A stretch of 64,000 nt of DNA from Synechococcus sp. Nb3U1 (GTDB taxonomy: Bacteria; Cyanobacteriota; Cyanobacteriia; Thermostichales; Thermostichaceae): positions 716,079 to 780,078 of the forward strand of contig NZ_JAKFYQ010000001.1 in assembly GCF_021533835.1 (NCBI RefSeq). The letters run 5' to 3'. The number at the start of each line of letters is the position of its first letter. Within the stretch, counting starts at the first letter, position 1. This document shows, one piece after another, positions 54,184 to 63,771 of this stretch. Below the pieces are notes generated by a model, which saw only the letters and a program-made list of their open reading frames with translations, was not told the origin of the DNA and did no database searches. The translations under genes and the position numbers were made by a program.

Positions 54184-55386
54184 GTGAAAGTGAGTTCTAC
54201 TCCACCTCCAACCCGTTCTCCTCAGGCTGCGTCTGTGGTTTCCCTATGGCGCTCGGTGGGCCTAATGGATCGCTACATCATTTCCGAGATGGCCCTGCCT
54301 TTTTTATTTGGGGTGGGGGCATTTACCGCGCTGGTGATGGCGGTGGGATCCCTGTTTGAGCTGGTGGGCCTGGTGGTAGAAGCAGGGTTATCGATCCCGG
54401 CAGCCTTGCAGGTGTTTGCTTTTCGGGCACCGGGGATCATTGTCCTCACCTTCCCGATGTCGATGTTGTTGGCGACGTTGCTGGCCTATGGGCGCTTGTC
54501 TTCGGATAGCGAGATCACAGCCATGCGGGGTTGTGGGGTGAGCCTCTATCGCCTGGTGGTGCCGGCCCTCACCCTGAGTTTGCTGGTGACCGGTTTGACT
54601 TTCCTGTTCAATGAGCTAGTGGTTCCCAATAGCAACCGCCAAGCGGCCATCACGTTGGATCGGGCCTTGAATCGGGATCCCGACTTTCGGCGAGAGAACA
54701 TTCTTTACCAAGAATTTGGCGAGATCCTTAGCCCCGAAGGCGATGGCAGCTTTTCCCGTCGGCAGGGGTTGACGCGCCAGTTTTATGCCCGTAGCTTCGA
54801 TGGAAACCTCATGCGCGGCATCGTTGTCCTGGATTTTTCCAACGAGGCTCTGAATCAAATTCTGCTGGCCCAGAGGGGAAGCTGGGATCCCCGCAATAAC
54901 CTGTGGGTATTTGAGGAGGGTACCAACTACATTGTTTCTCCCGATGGCACCTACAGCAACATTGCCACCTTTGGTCGCCAGGAGTTGCGCCTGTCCCGTG
55001 CACCGTTGGATTTGGCCCAAGAAGCCCGCAGCCCGGAGGAAATGAACATCCAAGAGCTGAGCCGCTATATCGAAGTGATTGCCAGTTCCGGCGATTTGCA
55101 GCGGGTACGGCGGCTCCAGGTCAGTCTTAACCAAAAATATGCCATTCCCTTTGTGTGTTTGGCTTTTACCCTGATCGGGGCACCCTTGGGGTTGCGCCCG
55201 CAGCGTACCAGTTCTTCCCTGGGACTGGGTATCAGTGTGCTGATTATTTTTGCCTTCTATGTGCTGCTGTTCATCACGCAGGCTTTGGGGCAAATTGGCA
55301 CCTTGGGCCCAGCAGTGGCAGCCTGGTTGCCCAACTTGATCTGTGCAGCGGTGGGGTTAGGGCTGCTCTACCGAGCCAATCGGTAG
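54184..55386 (+). CDS. LptF/LptG family permease (YjgP/YjgQ)
   Basis: About 400 residues: TM1 after MDRYIISEMALPFLFGVGAF, several further spans (PGIIVLTFPMSMLLATLLAYGRLSS), a periplasmic beta-jellyroll (about 150-285), and a C-terminal transmembrane block (FVCLAFTLIGAPLGLRPQRT). LptF and LptG are the paired permeases of LPS transport; cyanobacteria often have a single gene, possibly a homodimer. GTG 54184 or ATG 54265 could be the start; the family usually begins near MDRY. The ATPase partner is lptB upstream. Confidence 0.88.
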   Translation: MKVSSTPPPTRSPQAASVVSLWRSVGLMDRYIISEMALPFLFGVGAFTALVMAVGSLFELVGLVVEAGLSIPAALQVFAFRAPGIIVLTFPMSMLLATLLAYGRLSSDSEITAMRGCGVSLYRLVVPALTLSLLVTGLTFLFNELVVPNSNRQAAITLDRALNRDPDFRRENILYQEFGEILSPEGDGSFSRRQGLTRQFYARSFDGNLMRGIVVLDFSNEALNQILLAQRGSWDPRNNLWVFEEGTNYIVSPDGTYSNIATFGRQELRLSRAPLDLAQEARSPEEMNIQELSRYIEVIASSGDLQRVRRLQVSLNQKYAIPFVCLAFTLIGAPLGLRPQRTSSSLGLGISVLIIFAFYVLLFITQALGQIGTLGPAVAAWLPNLICAAVGLGLLYRANR

Positions 55387-55427
55387 GATGGGAGGGATCC
55401 CTCCAGCGGAGATCTAAGGAGATCTAA

Positions 55428-55580
55428 ATGGACCTCGAGGCACAAACCTGGATGAATGGGATAGTCGGAGGATTGGCCCTACTCATTTTGGGAGGAGGGA
55501 TGCTGATGATGTTCACCACGGTGTTTACCACCAAAGGGCCAAAACCCGATCCAACTCAGCCGGATCCCAAAAACCGATAG
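55428..55580 (+). CDS. 50-residue membrane protein, unknown function
   Basis: AAGGAG (55416-55421) lies 6 nt before ATG 55428. The product starts MDLEAQTWMNGIVGGLALLI, with one transmembrane span of about 25 residues to TTVFTTK, then a proline-rich tail (GPKPDPTQPDPKNR). I do not recognise the family. It is the next gene downstream of the LptF/G-like permease, 41 bp away, and converges on the TPR gene. The ribosome site, single-span topology and context support translation, though conservation is unchecked. Confidence 0.6.
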   Translation: MDLEAQTWMNGIVGGLALLILGGGMLMMFTTVFTTKGPKPDPTQPDPKNR

Positions 55581-55698
55581 GCTCCTCACCCTGGGCAGAG
55601 AACCGGCGGCAATTGAAAAATCAGATGAAAAACCAGGGCCCTCTAGGGGATCCCTGGCCTTCAACGCAGGGTCTCGATTGGGGCTGGGAGCGCCGGGA

Positions 55699-56409
55699 CT
55701 AGTTCAGCTCCCGCTGGCGCAACCGTTGCAGGGCTGAAAGAGGTTTCTCCTCCTCTGGCGATTCCGTTTCTGTTGCTGCTGGCAAAGCAGCCGTTTCGGT
55801 TTTACCGGGTTCGAGCAACAGTTTGGCGGCCTCAGACTCCACAGCAGGGGTACGGGCCAAGTTGTCACCTTTTTGGCTGGGCAGGGGAACCGACTCCAAA
55901 GTGGCCAGCAAAGACTGGATATGGCTGCGGGTTTCGGGATTGCCATTGGCGGCATCGGCCAGGAGGGTGAGCTGCTCCTTGGCTGCCCCTTGATTTCCCA
56001 GCTTGAGATCCACCAAGGCCAATTGGTAGCGAGCCTTAAAGCTGGTGGGATCCACGTCTACCGACCGTTGAAAGGCGGTACGAGCCTCCGGCAGGCTGCC
56101 CTGGCGAGCATAGATCAAGCCGAGATTAAACGGCACATCGGGATCCCGTTCACTGGGCAAAACCAACGTCTTTTCTTCTAGTTCAATCGCCCCCCGATAG
56201 GCATTGATGGCCAGGGTATGGAAGCCCATCTGCATGTATCGGGCCCCATCTTCCTTGAGCTGGGCCACGGTTTGTTCCCCAGTTAATAGGGTCATGGGCA
56301 CTTCAGCATACGCCGGAACCATGAGCGCCAGCCCAAGCAGACATCCCATTGCCCTCAGACCCAAGTGGGCCCCCTGCCGAAAGAGCTGTTTGTTATTCAT
56401 CATCACCAT
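55699..56409 (-). CDS. Exported TPR-repeat protein
   Basis: A 236-residue protein with signal peptide (LRAMGCLLGLALMVPAYAEV) and two to three tetratricopeptide repeats (DPDVPFNLGLIYARQGSLPE; DPTSFKARYQLALVDLKLGN). The C-terminal ~60 residues are acidic and disordered-looking. TPRs mediate protein binding; the partner is unknown. GGAGG precedes ATG 56409. The start overlaps the end of the HAD-like gene by 17 nt, indicating an operon. Confidence 0.82.
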   Translation of the reverse strand: MVMMNNKQLFRQGAHLGLRAMGCLLGLALMVPAYAEVPMTLLTGEQTVAQLKEDGARYMQMGFHTLAINAYRGAIELEEKTLVLPSERDPDVPFNLGLIYARQGSLPEARTAFQRSVDVDPTSFKARYQLALVDLKLGNQGAAKEQLTLLADAANGNPETRSHIQSLLATLESVPLPSQKGDNLARTPAVESEAAKLLLEPGKTETAALPAATETESPEEEKPLSALQRLRQRELN

Positions 56410-57283
56410 GATCTGTTTCCTCCAACCACATCAACACCACTTCATTCCACCCCTCTGGGCCAGGGAGCTGGGCCAACTGCCATTGGGGTTCGGCCTCACT
56501 CCAGAGGCTATCCGCAATTGGGCTTGGAAGCACCACCTTCCGTTCCATCCACCGCAAAAAAGCCGCATCCGCCGGAGAGCAGCCAATGCCCAGAGCCTTA
56601 ACGGTACCTAAATGCCGCTGGTAGCAGCCCAACAACAGTCGCACCGCCCGTTCCCCCGGCAAAAATCCGGGCTCTGTAGTCATCGCCGGCTGAGTCCAGC
56701 CGGTTAGGTACCACTTTTGTGGGGGGCTCGAGAGGTTGAGCTGGCGCAGTTGCAACAGATGCTGGGTCAGGTTGGATTCCTGATGAGCAAAGGCTTCCCT
56801 CAGGGTTTCCGGATTGCCAGAATAGCTGAAAATCTCGCTGTACTCTCGCTGTTGAGCCCGTTCCGCTTCCTCCACCGGGATCCCGGTGGCAGCAGCTAGC
56901 TCAGAAGCTGTCCAATCCCCAAACCCGACCAGATCCAAGTTGGACTCTTGACGCACCTGTTGCAAAATGCTGCGCAAGCGGGAATAGGGCAACCCTAAAG
57001 CCCGCACATAGTAGGGAGGCTGATATTGCCACTGCTCATCCAGAATGCCCGCTGGGAAGTAATGTTCAGGAACGTAGAGGGCAGAACCATCCTCGCAAAT
57101 AAACGGATGCTCCAGGCGCAATTGCTGGCGCACATGCTCCAGTTGAGCCCGAGTCCGCAGACTATAGAGCACCAAGGGAATCGAGCGCCGCTCTAGGGCA
57201 GCCAACGCTTGTCGGGCAGCACCATAGCTATTGGATTCCATATCCAACAGGCTGCCATCCAAACTGGTGAGGATAAGTCGCAT
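56393..57283 (-). CDS. HAD-superfamily protein, mannosyl-3-phosphoglycerate phosphatase-like, nucleophile lost
   Basis: A 296-residue HAD-IIB protein of the type that dephosphorylates mannosyl-3-phosphoglycerate. The order of motifs is recognisable, but motif I reads LILTSLDGSLLD, with Ser where the nucleophilic Asp of DxDGT should be; the second Asp is retained. Later motifs include PFICEDGSALY and IGCSPADAAFL. It is therefore predicted to lack normal phosphatase chemistry. ATG 57283 begins close to motif I. Its end overlaps the exported TPR gene. Confidence 0.78.
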   Translation of the reverse strand: MRLILTSLDGSLLDMESNSYGAARQALAALERRSIPLVLYSLRTRAQLEHVRQQLRLEHPFICEDGSALYVPEHYFPAGILDEQWQYQPPYYVRALGLPYSRLRSILQQVRQESNLDLVGFGDWTASELAAATGIPVEEAERAQQREYSEIFSYSGNPETLREAFAHQESNLTQHLLQLRQLNLSSPPQKWYLTGWTQPAMTTEPGFLPGERAVRLLLGCYQRHLGTVKALGIGCSPADAAFLRWMERKVVLPSPIADSLWSEAEPQWQLAQLPGPEGWNEVVLMWLEETDHGDDE

Positions 57284-57587
57284 AGGCGCAGGGAGAGGAA
57301 AGGCGCTGATACCATGGGAAGCCCACGAACCCCGCTCCACTGGGATCTCAAAAGCAGGCTCTGGGGCTAAAGCAGCCAACATTCCCATAATCCAACAGCT
57401 TGACCAACCAGAATGGGTTTAGTCCGAAATGCCCTCCTCGGGGCACCTGCTGAATGAGTGTAGCGCCAGGAGTCGCGAAAAGCTCGATCGATAGCTTCGA
57501 TAGCTAAGAAATGTGTGTTTTGCCGATCAGTTTGACTTGGTAACACTAGCGATAGAGAAGATAGATCTCATCCAATGGGTGAATGAG
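57284..57587. other. Intergenic region between the HAD and upp genes
   Basis: 304 bp between two minus-strand genes. It holds the HAD-gene promoter region and short local repeats (TCGATCGATAGCTTCGATAGC near 57483-57503) but no terminator, ORF or RNA gene was recognised. Confidence 0.4.
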
Positions 57588-58277
57588 CTAGCTCTCGGTA
57601 CCAAAGGCACGATCCCCTGCATCTCCTAGCCCTGGCATGATAAACCCTTGGTCGTTCAACCGCTCGTCAATCATGGCACAGAAGATTTGCACCATCGGGT
57701 AATGGGATCCCAGCCGCTGTAACCCCGGCGGCGCCGCCAGCACACTGACAATCCTGACCAAACTGGGATCCGCTCCCCGCCCCTTCAACTCATCCAACAC
57801 CTGTACCAACGTGCCCCCGGTCGCCAACATCGGTTCCGGAATGAGAATGCGCATTTGTTCCGGGATCCGCTCCGGCAGCCGATTCAGATAGCAACTGGCC
57901 TGCAGCGTTTCTTCATCCCGCACCATGCCCAAATGGAAGATCCGCGCCTGGGGCAACAGAGCCTGGCAACCCTCCAACATCGCCAAACCGGCTCGCAATA
58001 CAGGCACGATGCCCATCGGGGTATCGGGGGCAATCACTTCCGCTGGAGCAGGTTCCAGAGGGGTTTGTACCCGCACCGGTTGGGTGGGGATCCACTCCCG
58101 CATCGCCTCATAGGTGAGCCAACGGCCCAGCTCTGACATGGCGCTGCGAAACAAGGGCATCGGGGTTTCTGCATCCCGAGCCACTGTTAACCAGTGCTTG
58201 ATCAAGGGATGAGGGGGAACATAGACACGAAGCTGCTGACTGGCCACAGAAGAATGCCTCAATCTGGGCGGTAGCAT
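57588..58277 (-). CDS. upp: Uracil phosphoribosyltransferase
   Basis: Salvages uracil with PRPP to UMP. 229 residues. PRPP loop EPMLATGGTLVQVLDEL, IVSVLAAPPGLQRL and the C-terminal DERLNDQGFIMPGLGDAGDR are diagnostic; the short tail after this loop is typical of UPRT. ATG 58277 excludes a non-conserved extension to 58406 that overlaps the divergent TPR gene. Single gene. Confidence 0.95.
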   Translation of the reverse strand: MLPPRLRHSSVASQQLRVYVPPHPLIKHWLTVARDAETPMPLFRSAMSELGRWLTYEAMREWIPTQPVRVQTPLEPAPAEVIAPDTPMGIVPVLRAGLAMLEGCQALLPQARIFHLGMVRDEETLQASCYLNRLPERIPEQMRILIPEPMLATGGTLVQVLDELKGRGADPSLVRIVSVLAAPPGLQRLGSHYPMVQIFCAMIDERLNDQGFIMPGLGDAGDRAFGTES

Positions 58278-58421
58278 AACGGGTTGCCCTGGATGAAAGC
58301 AAGCACTCCCATGGGGATGGGAGGGGGTCTGCGGTTCAAGATTGGCCGCCAAAGAGCCAACGGATCCCTTGTGTGGGAGGCTTATGATGGGTGGGCAACC
58401 GAACAAAAATCCGGTAAGGCC

Positions 58422-59246
58422 ATGCAGATTGTGAAAGTCATCCCTGCTCTACTGCTGTTGGGGCTGCTGTTTTGGCTGGGGATCCCGGCTGCCGATGCGA
58501 TGGAGTCTCAGGGATCGCCCATAGTAAACCTACAGACGGTGAGCGCCGAGATTGATCACCTGTTTGACGAAGCCTTTGCTGCCACCAATCAGGGGGATTT
58601 CGCGCGGGCGGAAACCCTGTGGAGCCAACTATTGGAACGTCAACCAGATAACCCGGCTCTGTGGAGCAACCGAGGCAATGCCCGCGTCAGCCAGCACAAG
58701 TTGCAGCAAGCGCTCACGGATTATGCCGAAGCGATTCGTTTGGCCCCCAATGCACCGGATCCCTATCTGAATCGGGGGGCGGCTCTGGAAGGGTTGGGGC
58801 GGTGGCAAGAAGCGATCGCCGACTACGAGCGGGTTTTACAATTGGATCCCAACGATGCGGCAGCCTACAACAACCGGGGCAATGCGGAAGCCGGTTTGGG
58901 AGAATGGCAACAGGCGGTTGCGGATTACCGCCACGCCACGCAATTAGCCCCAGACTATGCGTTTGCCCAAGCCAACTATGCTCTCAGCCTGTACCAGGTG
59001 GGGGAAACCCAGTCAGCCTTGCGATTGATGCGGGCTTTGGTACGGAAGTACCCGAAGTTCCCCGATATGCGGGCTGCCCTCAGTGCCATTCTGTGGACAG
59101 AAAGCCGCCCGGGAGAAGCAGAAAGCCACTGGGTCGCGGTGCAGGGATTGGATCCGCGCTATGCCGATCTGGAGTGGGTCAAAACCATCCGCCGTTGGCC
59201 GCCTGCTGTTGTAGCTGCCCTGGAGCGCTTCCTCTCTCTCAGCTAG
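58422..59246 (+). CDS. Exported TPR-repeat protein
   Basis: A 274-residue protein starting MQIVKVIPALLLLGLLFWLG with a signal peptide ending near AADAM, so probably periplasmic or lumenal. At least four TPRs follow (NPALWSNRGNARVSQHKLQQ, APDPYLNRGAALEGLGRWQE, DAAAYNNRGNAEAGLGEWQQ, DYAFAQANYALSLYQVGETQ). The remaining C-terminal part is TPR-like. Such proteins serve as assembly scaffolds in cyanobacteria (photosystem and pilus assembly among known cases). The specific partner is unknown. Divergent from upp with 144 bp between starts. Confidence 0.85.
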   Translation: MQIVKVIPALLLLGLLFWLGIPAADAMESQGSPIVNLQTVSAEIDHLFDEAFAATNQGDFARAETLWSQLLERQPDNPALWSNRGNARVSQHKLQQALTDYAEAIRLAPNAPDPYLNRGAALEGLGRWQEAIADYERVLQLDPNDAAAYNNRGNAEAGLGEWQQAVADYRHATQLAPDYAFAQANYALSLYQVGETQSALRLMRALVRKYPKFPDMRAALSAILWTESRPGEAESHWVAVQGLDPRYADLEWVKTIRRWPPAVVAALERFLSLS

Positions 59247-59540
59247 GGTTTGCTCCCCGAGACGTCTATTTCAACTCAGCGCTACGCATTGGCGAAATGG
59301 CTAGTGGGGATCCCCGTAGCTAGAGACTCAGGTTGCATCCTGTCTGTGGGTCTGGGGATTGCCTAGATTGGGATCAGTCCAGCAGAGGATTCTGGCAGGA
59401 AGCTCAACAATAGGGATCTCTGCGGGCTTTCGGTAGACTGTGTAATGGGTTGTGTAAAGGAATGCTTCCTTCAACACCCTTATTCTTTCTCCCTCTCGTG
59501 TTTCAGTCCTATCGCGGCGTGTGGTATTAACGTGAGTGCA

Positions 59541-60041
59541 ATGGCTTTCTTCTCTCGAACTGCTTCCCCTCCTTCGGCTTGGATGGTACCGGCACGAAGT
59601 CGTTTGGGTTGGACAGGGCTGTTGCTGATGGCGCTCCAACTGGGGCAGCCAGCTCTGGCTCAAACCGAAACCCGCACCTGGAGCGGCACTGGCCAAATTC
59701 TGAGCGGACATGGGCAAGGAGCAACCGTGCAACTCATTGTGGAAACCGGTGGCGGTCGCATCTGGACACAATCAGGACCAGCTTTGAACGCTCCTTTTTC
59801 CGGTGGACATACCTCTGTCAACAGTGGCGATGGTACCTGGCAAATCCAAGCTCAAGGGGATCAACTGTTTGTCACCTTTTACCGGGGCGAGCAGATCATC
59901 CGTTGGCAACTGCGCCCGACCAGTGCAGCCCCTACCCCCTCTACTCCTACGGATGCCTCTACCAGTGTCACTGAAGAATCGACTGCCCTGCCCGTTCAGG
60001 AGTTGATTGTCCCGGTGCTCAGTTTGCCCACCAATCCTTGA
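59541..60041 (+). CDS. Secreted protein of unknown function
   Basis: 166 residues from ATG 59541. A signal peptide-like segment (LGWTGLLLMALQLGQPALA) is followed by a mature domain of beta-strand-forming sequence (TRTWSGTGQILSGHGQGATV, FSGGHTSVNSGDGTWQI, LFVTFYRGEQIIRWQL) and a threonine/serine/proline tail. I do not recognise the family. The upstream in-frame extension to 59445 is rich in cysteine and unlikely to be coding; GTG 59532 is an alternative start. Convergent with rbcS. Confidence 0.65.
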   Translation: MAFFSRTASPPSAWMVPARSRLGWTGLLLMALQLGQPALAQTETRTWSGTGQILSGHGQGATVQLIVETGGGRIWTQSGPALNAPFSGGHTSVNSGDGTWQIQAQGDQLFVTFYRGEQIIRWQLRPTSAAPTPSTPTDASTSVTEESTALPVQELIVPVLSLPTNP

Positions 60042-60088
60042 GGCATCCCAGCGCAGCTCCAGTCGTCTGCTGCTCTGCAAAAATCAAC

Positions 60089-60126
60089 AAAAAAAATCGA
60101 GAGAGATCCGACTCGGTGGATCCCTC
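60089..60126 (-). terminator. Terminator of the rbcLXS operon
   Basis: On the minus strand GAGGGATCC (60126-60118) pairs with GGATCTCTC (60109-60101), one G-U pair, followed after three bases by eight T residues (60096-60089). A second, smaller hairpin (60149-60165, AAGCCC/GGGCTT) sits directly after the rbcS stop. Confidence 0.85.
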
Positions 60127-60166
60127 CCAAACTGTTTTGGAACAATCAAAGCCCGCTCAGGGCTTC

Positions 60167-60499
60167 TTAACGCACACCACTGGGCTTGTGAACGAGGAAG
60201 CTAAGGATCTGGCACTGCTTGATGTTGTCGAAACCAACCACGCGAATGTAGCAATTGGGGTAAGCGCTGCGGCAGGATTGCACTTCGCTCAGCACCTCCT
60301 GGGTAGAGGTGGCGTTGAACAGGGGCAGCTTCCACATCGTCCAGTAGTACACCTTCGGGTCAGAAGACTCGTTGAATTCCACGGCGGGGATGTAGCCCTG
60401 ATCCAGGATGTACTGGAGTTGCTTGCTGATTTGCAGATCTGTCAAGGGGGGCAGATAGGACAGGGTTTCGTAACGACGCTCTTTCGGTAAGGTTTGCAT
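60167..60499 (-). CDS. rbcS: RubisCO small subunit
   Basis: 110 residues, beginning [20 protein letters not shown] and carrying the family core ([47 protein letters not shown]). Forms the L8S8 hexadecamer with RbcL. ATG 60499 is the family start and follows the rbcX stop by 7 nt, so the genes are coupled. The protein is the form I (cyanobacterial/green) type. Confidence 0.97.
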   Translation of the reverse strand: MQTLPKERRYETLSYLPPLTDLQISKQLQYILDQGYIPAVEFNESSDPKVYYWTMWKLPLFNATSTQEVLSEVQSCRSAYPNCYIRVVGFDNIKQCQILSFLVHKPSGVR

Positions 60500-60506
60500 G
60501 GTGATG

Positions 60507-60920
60507 TTACTCCGTTTCGGGTATTGAGTCTTGTGCAGAGGAGGGGGATCCCGCTTCCGGGTGAGTAACGGGTAGGGATTCCGTGGCTGAGGTGATCCGT
60601 TCCAGGTGGTCGCGGCGGTGCTCCATGTTGGCCTGTTGGATGCCGGTTTTGGCCATCTCGGGCAGGTAATCGGCCACTTCCGCAGCAATGTGCTCTCGAA
60701 CGGTCATGATCCGATAGGCCAGCTCAGGGCGTTCCGCCAGCAAAGCCCGCAGATAGGCTTCCCCATCCTGAAGGTTTTGCCGAGCTGAGAACTGCTGCAA
60801 CCAAAAGGCTCTGGGGGGATCCGTTTCGCCAAGTTGGGCCAGCACCGTGCGCATCGCCTGATAGGTCAGGTAGCTAATCAGGGTTTTGGCGGTATCTTTG
60901 GCGATCTGTTTCAGATCCAT
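60507..60920 (-). CDS. rbcX: RubisCO chaperone RbcX
   Basis: Stabilises folded RbcL and promotes L8 assembly by binding its C-terminal peptide. 137 residues: [40 protein letters not shown] and LDDGEAYL-like [18 protein letters not shown] match the family. The C-terminal ~40 residues after [10 protein letters not shown] are a serine/proline/glutamate tail longer than usual. ATG 60920 is the family start; the frame continues upstream into the rbcL spacer without family sequence. Lies between rbcL (88 bp) and rbcS (7 bp). Confidence 0.96.
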   Translation of the reverse strand: MDLKQIAKDTAKTLISYLTYQAMRTVLAQLGETDPPRAFWLQQFSARQNLQDGEAYLRALLAERPELAYRIMTVREHIAAEVADYLPEMAKTGIQQANMEHRRDHLERITSATESLPVTHPEAGSPSSAQDSIPETE

Positions 60921-61008
60921 TGCAGATCCAAGGGGTGGGCCGGAAAGGGGACAAAGGCCGGGTTGGTCGAGAAAAGCAACCTGTGGATCCCTTGCCCCCG
61001 GCGGATCT

Positions 61009-62433
61009 TTAGAGGGTATCGACGGCCTTGAACTCGAACTTAATTTCCTTCCACAGCTCACAAGCCGCCGCCAGCTCTGGCGACCACTTGGCCGCTTCGC
61101 GGATGACATCGTTGCCTTCGCGAGCCAGATCACGGCCTTCGTTGCGGGCCTGAATACAGGCTTCTAGAGCCACCCGGTTGGCAGTCGCGCCCGGAGCATT
61201 GCCCCAGGGGTGACCCAGGGTACCCCCACCAAACTGTAGGCAGGAATCGTCCCCGAAGATCTCCACCAGTGCCGGCATGTGCCAGATGTGGATCCCACCG
61301 GAGGCCACCGGCATCACACCGGGCATGGAAGCCCAGTCCTGGGTGAAGAAGTTACCCCGGGAGCGATCCGCTTCCACATAGTTTTCCCGCATTTGATCCA
61401 CGAAGCCGAGGGTGATGTTGCGCTCCCCTTCCAGTTTGCCGACCACGGTACCGGAGTGCAGGTGGTCCCCCCCGGACATGCGCAAACACTTGGCCAGCAC
61501 CCGGAAATGGATCCCGTGGTTTTTCTGCCGGTCGATCACGGCGTGCATGGCGCGGTGAATGTGGAGCAGGATGCCATTATCCCGACACCACTTGGCCAGG
61601 CTGGTGTTGGCGGTAAACCCCCCCGTCAGGTAGTCGTGCATGATGATCGGGGCTTTCAGCTCTTTGGCAAACTCGGCCCGTTTGAACATCTCTTCACAGG
61701 TGGGGGCGGTGACGTTCAGGTAGTGGCCTTTGATTTCGCCGGTTTCTGCCTGTGCCTTGTGGATGGCATCCATAACAAACAGATAGCGATCCCGCCAGCG
61801 CTGGAAGGGCTGCGAGTTAATGTTCTCGTCGTCTTTGGTGAAGTCCAAACCGCCTCGCAAGCACTCGTACACTGCCCGGCCATAGTTTTTGGCGGACAGG
61901 CCCAACTTGGGTTTGATGGTGCAACCCAAGAGCGGACGGCCATATTTGTTCAGTTTGTCCCGTTCCACCTGAATGCCGTGAGGAGGCCCCTGGAAGGTTT
62001 TCAAGTAGGCCACCGGGATCCGTAGATCTTCTAGCCGCAGAGCCATTAGGGCTTTGAAGCCGAAGACGTTGCCCACAATCGAGGTGAGCATGTTGGTGAC
62101 GGAGCCTTCCTCGAACAAGTCCAGGGGATAGGCCACAAAGCAAAAATACTGGTTGTCTTCGCCCGGAACCGGCTCGATGTCGTAGCAGCGGCCTTTGTAC
62201 CGATCCAGGTCGGTGAGCAAATCCGTCCACACCGTTGTCCAGGTGCCCGTCGAAGACTCAGCCGCCACAGCTGCCCCCGCTTCTTCGGGGGGAACACCGG
62301 GCTGGGGAGTGACCCGGAAACACGCCAGGATGTCGGTATCCTTGGGCGTGTAATCGGGAGTGTAGTAGGTGAGTTTGTAATCCTTCACCCCGGCTTGGTA
62401 GCCGCTTTTGGATTGGGTTGCTGAATAGGCCAC
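61009..62433 (-). CDS. rbcL: RubisCO large subunit (form IB)
   Basis: Carboxylates ribulose-1,5-bisphosphate. 474 residues. The carbamylated Lys is in [17 protein letters not shown]; the loop 6 region reads [31 protein letters not shown] and [19 protein letters not shown] are also typical of form IB. Translation starts at GTG 62433, giving (M)[20 protein letters not shown], with AGGGAGATC just upstream. A longer reading frame to 62523 starts with hydrophobic non-family sequence. The sequence between 62434 and 62974 is its leader and promoter region. Confidence 0.98.
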   Translation of the reverse strand: MAYSATQSKSGYQAGVKDYKLTYYTPDYTPKDTDILACFRVTPQPGVPPEEAGAAVAAESSTGTWTTVWTDLLTDLDRYKGRCYDIEPVPGEDNQYFCFVAYPLDLFEEGSVTNMLTSIVGNVFGFKALMALRLEDLRIPVAYLKTFQGPPHGIQVERDKLNKYGRPLLGCTIKPKLGLSAKNYGRAVYECLRGGLDFTKDDENINSQPFQRWRDRYLFVMDAIHKAQAETGEIKGHYLNVTAPTCEEMFKRAEFAKELKAPIIMHDYLTGGFTANTSLAKWCRDNGILLHIHRAMHAVIDRQKNHGIHFRVLAKCLRMSGGDHLHSGTVVGKLEGERNITLGFVDQMRENYVEADRSRGNFFTQDWASMPGVMPVASGGIHIWHMPALVEIFGDDSCLQFGGGTLGHPWGNAPGATANRVALEACIQARNEGRDLAREGNDVIREAAKWSPELAAACELWKEIKFEFKAVDTL

Positions 62434-62929
62434 GTTGATCTCCCTCTGAACTGAATCACGAAATCCAAAACTACCATTCACGGACACAATAATAATAAGA
62501 AGGAAGCAAAAACCTAGGGCCAAAACCCCAGACTATTGAATTTCCGCGAATAAACCTGTCCCACAATCGTGAGACCCAATTCGGGTTCTAAGACATTCTT
62601 CACCCAGCGGATGAAAGTCTTAATCCCCTATCAATGCCCTGCGGATGATCCGAAGGACGATCGCTAGCTTGAACAGGTTGACCCATGAAAACCCAATTGA
62701 AAGATTGATACCTGTTGCTGAAGCTAGGATCCCTGTCAAACACAGGCTTACATTAGGTTTAATCCTAAGTTATCACCCACAATGATGGACCGATTATTAC
62801 TTTCTTTATGAGTTCGATTAGTTTAGTTAAAGCAAGCCGCGTCTCTTGGCGTTGAGAATATAGACTTCTTTGGCTTTCTTAATATCTCCCTGTATCTCCC
62901 TGGCAAGGGATCCCTGACAAAGCCCAAAA
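62434..62929 (-). promoter_or_regulatory. rbcL leader and promoter region
   Basis: About 500 bp upstream of rbcL on the same strand as clpP. It includes an imperfect palindrome TTAGG-N6-CCTAA at 62754-62769, resembling a LysR-type regulator site (RbcR/CmpR class), and A+T-rich stretches near 62490. No promoter hexamers with good spacing were settled on. No gene was seen in it. Confidence 0.4.
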
Positions 62930-62947
62930 CCCCCTTGAGCAAGGGGG
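62923..62947 (-). terminator. Terminator of clpP
   Basis: ACCCCCTT and AAGGGGG form a perfect stem (62930-62936 with 62941-62947) around a 4-nt loop, followed on the minus strand by TTTTGGG. It lies 28 nt past the clpP stop. Confidence 0.75.
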
Positions 62948-62974
62948 TATCGCCGACTATCTTCGGTCTGATGT

Positions 62975-63577
62975 TCAGGAAACTGCTGCTAGAGCTGGTT
63001 GGGGCCTTTTGCTGATCACCTGATCGATCAATCCATACTCCTTGGCTTGTTCTGGGGTCATGAAATTGTCGCGGTCGGTATCCCGTTCGATGCGCTCCAA
63101 GGGTTGGCCGGTGTGGTGAGCCAGCAGGCTATTCAGGCTTTGCTTGATGTAGAGGATCTCTTTGGCCTGAATTTCGATGTCGGTAGCTGGCCCCTGGGCC
63201 CCACCTAAGGGTTGGTGGATCATAATGCGAGCGTGGGGAAGGGCGATGCGCTTGCCTTTGGTGCCGCCCGCCAGCAGAAAGGCCCCCATACTGGCTGCCA
63301 ACCCGATGCAGATGGTGGATACATCCGGCTGAATGTGCTGCATCGTGTCGTAAATGGCCATACCGGCATAAACGGAGCCGCCGGGGGAGTTGATATAGAG
63401 ATAGATATCCTTTTCGGGATCCTCAGATTCCAGGTAGAGCATCTGAGCCACGATCAGGTTAGAAATGTCATCATCCACCTGGGTGCCCAAGAAGATAATC
63501 CGATCCCGCAGCAGACGCGAGTAGATGTCGAAGGCGCGTTCGCCCCGCGCAGATTGCTCGATAACGGTGGGAATCAT
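62975..63577 (-). CDS. clpP: ATP-dependent Clp protease proteolytic subunit
   Basis: 200 residues with the full catalytic triad: Ser in [14 protein letters not shown], His in [11 protein letters not shown], and Asp in [20 protein letters not shown]. The order and length are standard. Forms the double-heptamer barrel with Clp ATPases. Cyanobacteria have several clpP paralogues, so this could be ClpP1, ClpP2 or ClpP3. ATG 63577 is the family start. Single gene with terminator downstream. Confidence 0.95.
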   Translation of the reverse strand: MIPTVIEQSARGERAFDIYSRLLRDRIIFLGTQVDDDISNLIVAQMLYLESEDPEKDIYLYINSPGGSVYAGMAIYDTMQHIQPDVSTICIGLAASMGAFLLAGGTKGKRIALPHARIMIHQPLGGAQGPATDIEIQAKEILYIKQSLNSLLAHHTGQPLERIERDTDRDNFMTPEQAKEYGLIDQVISKRPQPALAAVS

Positions 63578-63771
63578 GCCAGTCCAAGTGATGGGTCAAT
63601 TCTTCTAGTGTAAGCTGCCGACCGGATCCCTTGCTCAGGAGGGTTTACCGCCCACGATCCGTACCAGTCTAAGCAGCAAAGATCTGTACCTAGTCTATGG
63701 GGTAGGGGGGTCTGCTAAGATTCCGAAACTTATGGATCCTGTCATCCCCAGTCCGGGAAAGGAAGGCTGCT

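Noticed and set aside
61279-62025. 248-residue plus-strand frame across rbcL
   Set aside because: Antisense shadow of the highly conserved RubisCO gene; no ribosome site or recognisable domain.
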